This document shows, piece by piece, positions 62,779 to 64,000 of a stretch of 64,000 nt of DNA; the first letter of the stretch is position 1; each line of letters begins with the position of its first letter. The stretch lies in assembly GCA_964472315.1 (NCBI GenBank), contig CAYYJS010000010.1, forward strand, positions 1 through 64,000, written 5' to 3'. Source of the stretch: CAYYJS01 sp964472315 (GTDB lineage Bacteria; Verrucomicrobiota; Kiritimatiellia; UBA8416). Made by a program: the position numbers and the translations under genes. Under the pieces are notes generated by a model. The model was not told the DNA's origin, did not search any database, and saw nothing but the letters and a program-made list of their open reading frames with translations.

Positions 62779-63873
62779 CTACCGCAGCCAGCCGCCGACG
62801 ACGATGTCGGGCGCCGGCCGGCCGTCCGGACTGTAGACGGGCGCCGTTGTCTGGAACGGGATTTCGGCGGCGTTCTCCACGGAGACGTTGTTCAAGGCGA
62901 TGAGCTGACCGTTGATCACCTTGTTGTTACGCGTCTCGATGTTGTTGCCGGCGAAAATCGCGCCTGTGTAACGGTTGCGGTTGAGGAGCTTGACATCGAC
63001 CCCCGCGAGCAGGCTGGGCCACCGCGCCGCGAAGGGCGTCTGATCGAAGCGGTTGTTGATCGTGATGCTCCCGGAGGCCACCAACGTGCCGACCATCGAG
63101 CTCTGGTTGTTGACCTCGACGTCGCCTTCGACGTAGACGATGCCGTTGCCGGGGCGCAGATCGATCTTGTTCCACTTCTGGGTGCCGTTGTAATACAACC
63201 CGCCCTCGATCGCGCGTTGGCGCCAGGCGTCGAACGGCAGAAAGTTCGGAATGACGACGGGGGCGTGGCCGGGCACGGCGACATAGCCGGGTTGTGGGGC
63301 GATCTGAACGACCCCGCCGGCGGTCAGGTTGCCATTGACGCGAATATTGCCCTGGCTGTGCAGAATGTTGCGGTTGGCGTGCACACGGCCGGTAATGTCG
63401 GGCGCGGCCGTCTCCAGCGTGATATCGCCGCCCGCGACGATCGCGCATTCGCCGAGCAGCGCATCCCACATGGCGTACCGGTCGCCGAGCAGTTCCAGGC
63501 GCGTCGTGCGCGTCTCTTCGTCGAAGCGTCCGACGCTCGAAATGAGAATGTTGCCGGATGCCGCGTCCAGGCTGGTCGTCACGTCGAAATGGCCGCCCGC
63601 GTAGTCATTGCCGTACTGGATGCCGATGGCGGCGGCGTAGTTCGTGTGCATGCGGTCAATCACGTCCGCGATCCCCGCTTCGGCGATGGCCAAAGCGCGG
63701 CTGGCGCGCAACGTCTTCCGGGAGCGGAACGCCGACTGCCCGGTCATCAGCGTCACCGTGGCTGTCGTGAGCAGCATCAGGAGGATGAGCCCCATCACGG
63801 TGATCAGCGCCGATCCCGACCGCGCGCCGGGGCGGGTGGCGGTCCCGCTGTATCGAATCGCGTCTGCATGCAT
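62779..63873 (-). CDS. PilX-like minor pilin/pilus assembly protein
   Basis: 364 aa. After a 20-residue leader comes a prepilin-like hydrophobic segment (SALITVMGLILLMLLTTATV). Next is RALAIAEAGIADVIDRM, as in PilX-like proteins, then a beta-helix-like region (GDITLETAAPDI, HSQGNIRVNGNLTAGGVV, IFAGNNIETRNNKVI). Function is not known; similar proteins act in pilus or secretion assembly. The stop is 10 bases beyond the regulator's end on the opposite strand (convergent). Confidence 0.75.
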   Translation of the reverse strand: MHADAIRYSGTATRPGARSGSALITVMGLILLMLLTTATVTLMTGQSAFRSRKTLRASRALAIAEAGIADVIDRMHTNYAAAIGIQYGNDYAGGHFDVTTSLDAASGNILISSVGRFDEETRTTRLELLGDRYAMWDALLGECAIVAGGDITLETAAPDITGRVHANRNILHSQGNIRVNGNLTAGGVVQIAPQPGYVAVPGHAPVVIPNFLPFDAWRQRAIEGGLYYNGTQKWNKIDLRPGNGIVYVEGDVEVNNQSSMVGTLVASGSITINNRFDQTPFAARWPSLLAGVDVKLLNRNRYTGAIFAGNNIETRNNKVINGQLIALNNVSVENAAEIPFQTTAPVYSPDGRPAPDIVVGGWLR

Positions 63874-63885
63874 GGTATCGCCTCG

Positions 63886-64000
63886 CTATTTGCCCGTGTT
63901 CAGCGGGCGGACTTCCAACGTGCCACGCACGGTCTGCATCGTACGGGGCCCTTGCTTGAAGATTTCCAGACTGACGAGCATCGACTTGACGAACTCCTGA
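63886..64000 (-). CDS. C-terminal end of a gene running off the window
   Basis: 38 codons ending at the TAG of 63886: QEFVKSMLVSLEIFKQGP then TMQTVRGTLEVRPLNTGK. It is 12 bp upstream of the PilX-like gene in the same direction, so is probably another pilus-assembly protein (for example of PilV/PilW type). No family can be assigned from this piece. Confidence 0.55.
   Translation of the reverse strand, partial: QEFVKSMLVSLEIFKQGPRTMQTVRGTLEVRPLNTGK

Overview
The window is a GC-rich bacterial chromosome segment from a Gram-negative organism. It carries a near-complete set for lipid A and inner-core LPS supply and transport (gmhB, heptose kinase, kdsB, kdsA, lptC, lptA, lptB, fabZ, lpxA), an OmpA-type envelope protein and a type II secretion core. 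HprK, HPr and enzyme I occur next to lptB without rpoN. Several secreted proteins have Asp-rich 'DxDxDxLPDWWEL'-like tails, and the intergenic regions hold short repeats of kinds I associate with the Planctomycetes-Verrucomicrobia-Chlamydiae group. I infer a PVC bacterium, possibly Kiritimatiellota. This rests on gene content and style, not on a marker gene.

Layout. 1-5100 (minus): PagL-like outer-membrane protein, L,D-transpeptidase lipoprotein, zinc-ribbon protein and a large secreted subtilase. 5238-29984 (almost all plus): a TIGR03790-type protein coupled to gmhB; tadA on the opposite strand; then a long tightly packed run of dnaX-ybaB-recR-yggS, heptose kinase, Kdo synthesis, Lpt export, hpf-hprK-ptsH-ptsI, metK-ahcY, an OmpA-type protein, fabZ-lpxA-gspD-gspE-gspF. 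29985-35450 is an accessory island: a lone GNAT acetyltransferase, group II intron relics, and a giant secreted protein of about 105-residue repeats. 35450-40821 (minus): a ribose-type sugar ABC transporter and a TGS-uridine kinase fusion. 40871-50829: mixed housekeeping and envelope genes (msrA, CHAD protein, polysaccharide deacetylase, MBL hydrolase, Gfo/Idh/MocA oxidoreductase, nadB facing a cysteine desulfurase, a pseudopilin). 51080-60935 (minus): one unusual run of F1-ATPase genes atpA-G-D-C, a CHASE2 nucleotide cyclase overlapping atpC, a radical SAM protein, a polyprenyl-phosphate glycosyltransferase and a UbiA-family phosphoribosyltransferase. Divergent from atpA is a sigma-54 activator whose N-terminus is an inactivated arsenate reductase. 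The right edge holds type IV pilus/T2SS-like minor pilins.

How it fits together. The plus-strand core couples replication and recombination helpers to LPS precursor synthesis and the Lpt bridge, followed by the HprK/HPr/EI regulatory branch of the PTS (no sugar EII is present here) and the S-adenosylmethionine cycle. GspD, E and F are present without C or G; pseudopilin-like genes lie elsewhere in the window. The F1 genes lack F0 and delta partners here, so these must be encoded elsewhere or the complex is atypical. The most novel-looking items are the dead-ArsC/PAS/sigma-54 regulator (loss of nucleophile and general acid, but retention of the redox cysteine pair at exactly matching spacing), the F1-cyclase-radical SAM operon, and the intron relics around the GNAT gene. 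No rRNA, tRNA, CRISPR array or intact transposase was seen.
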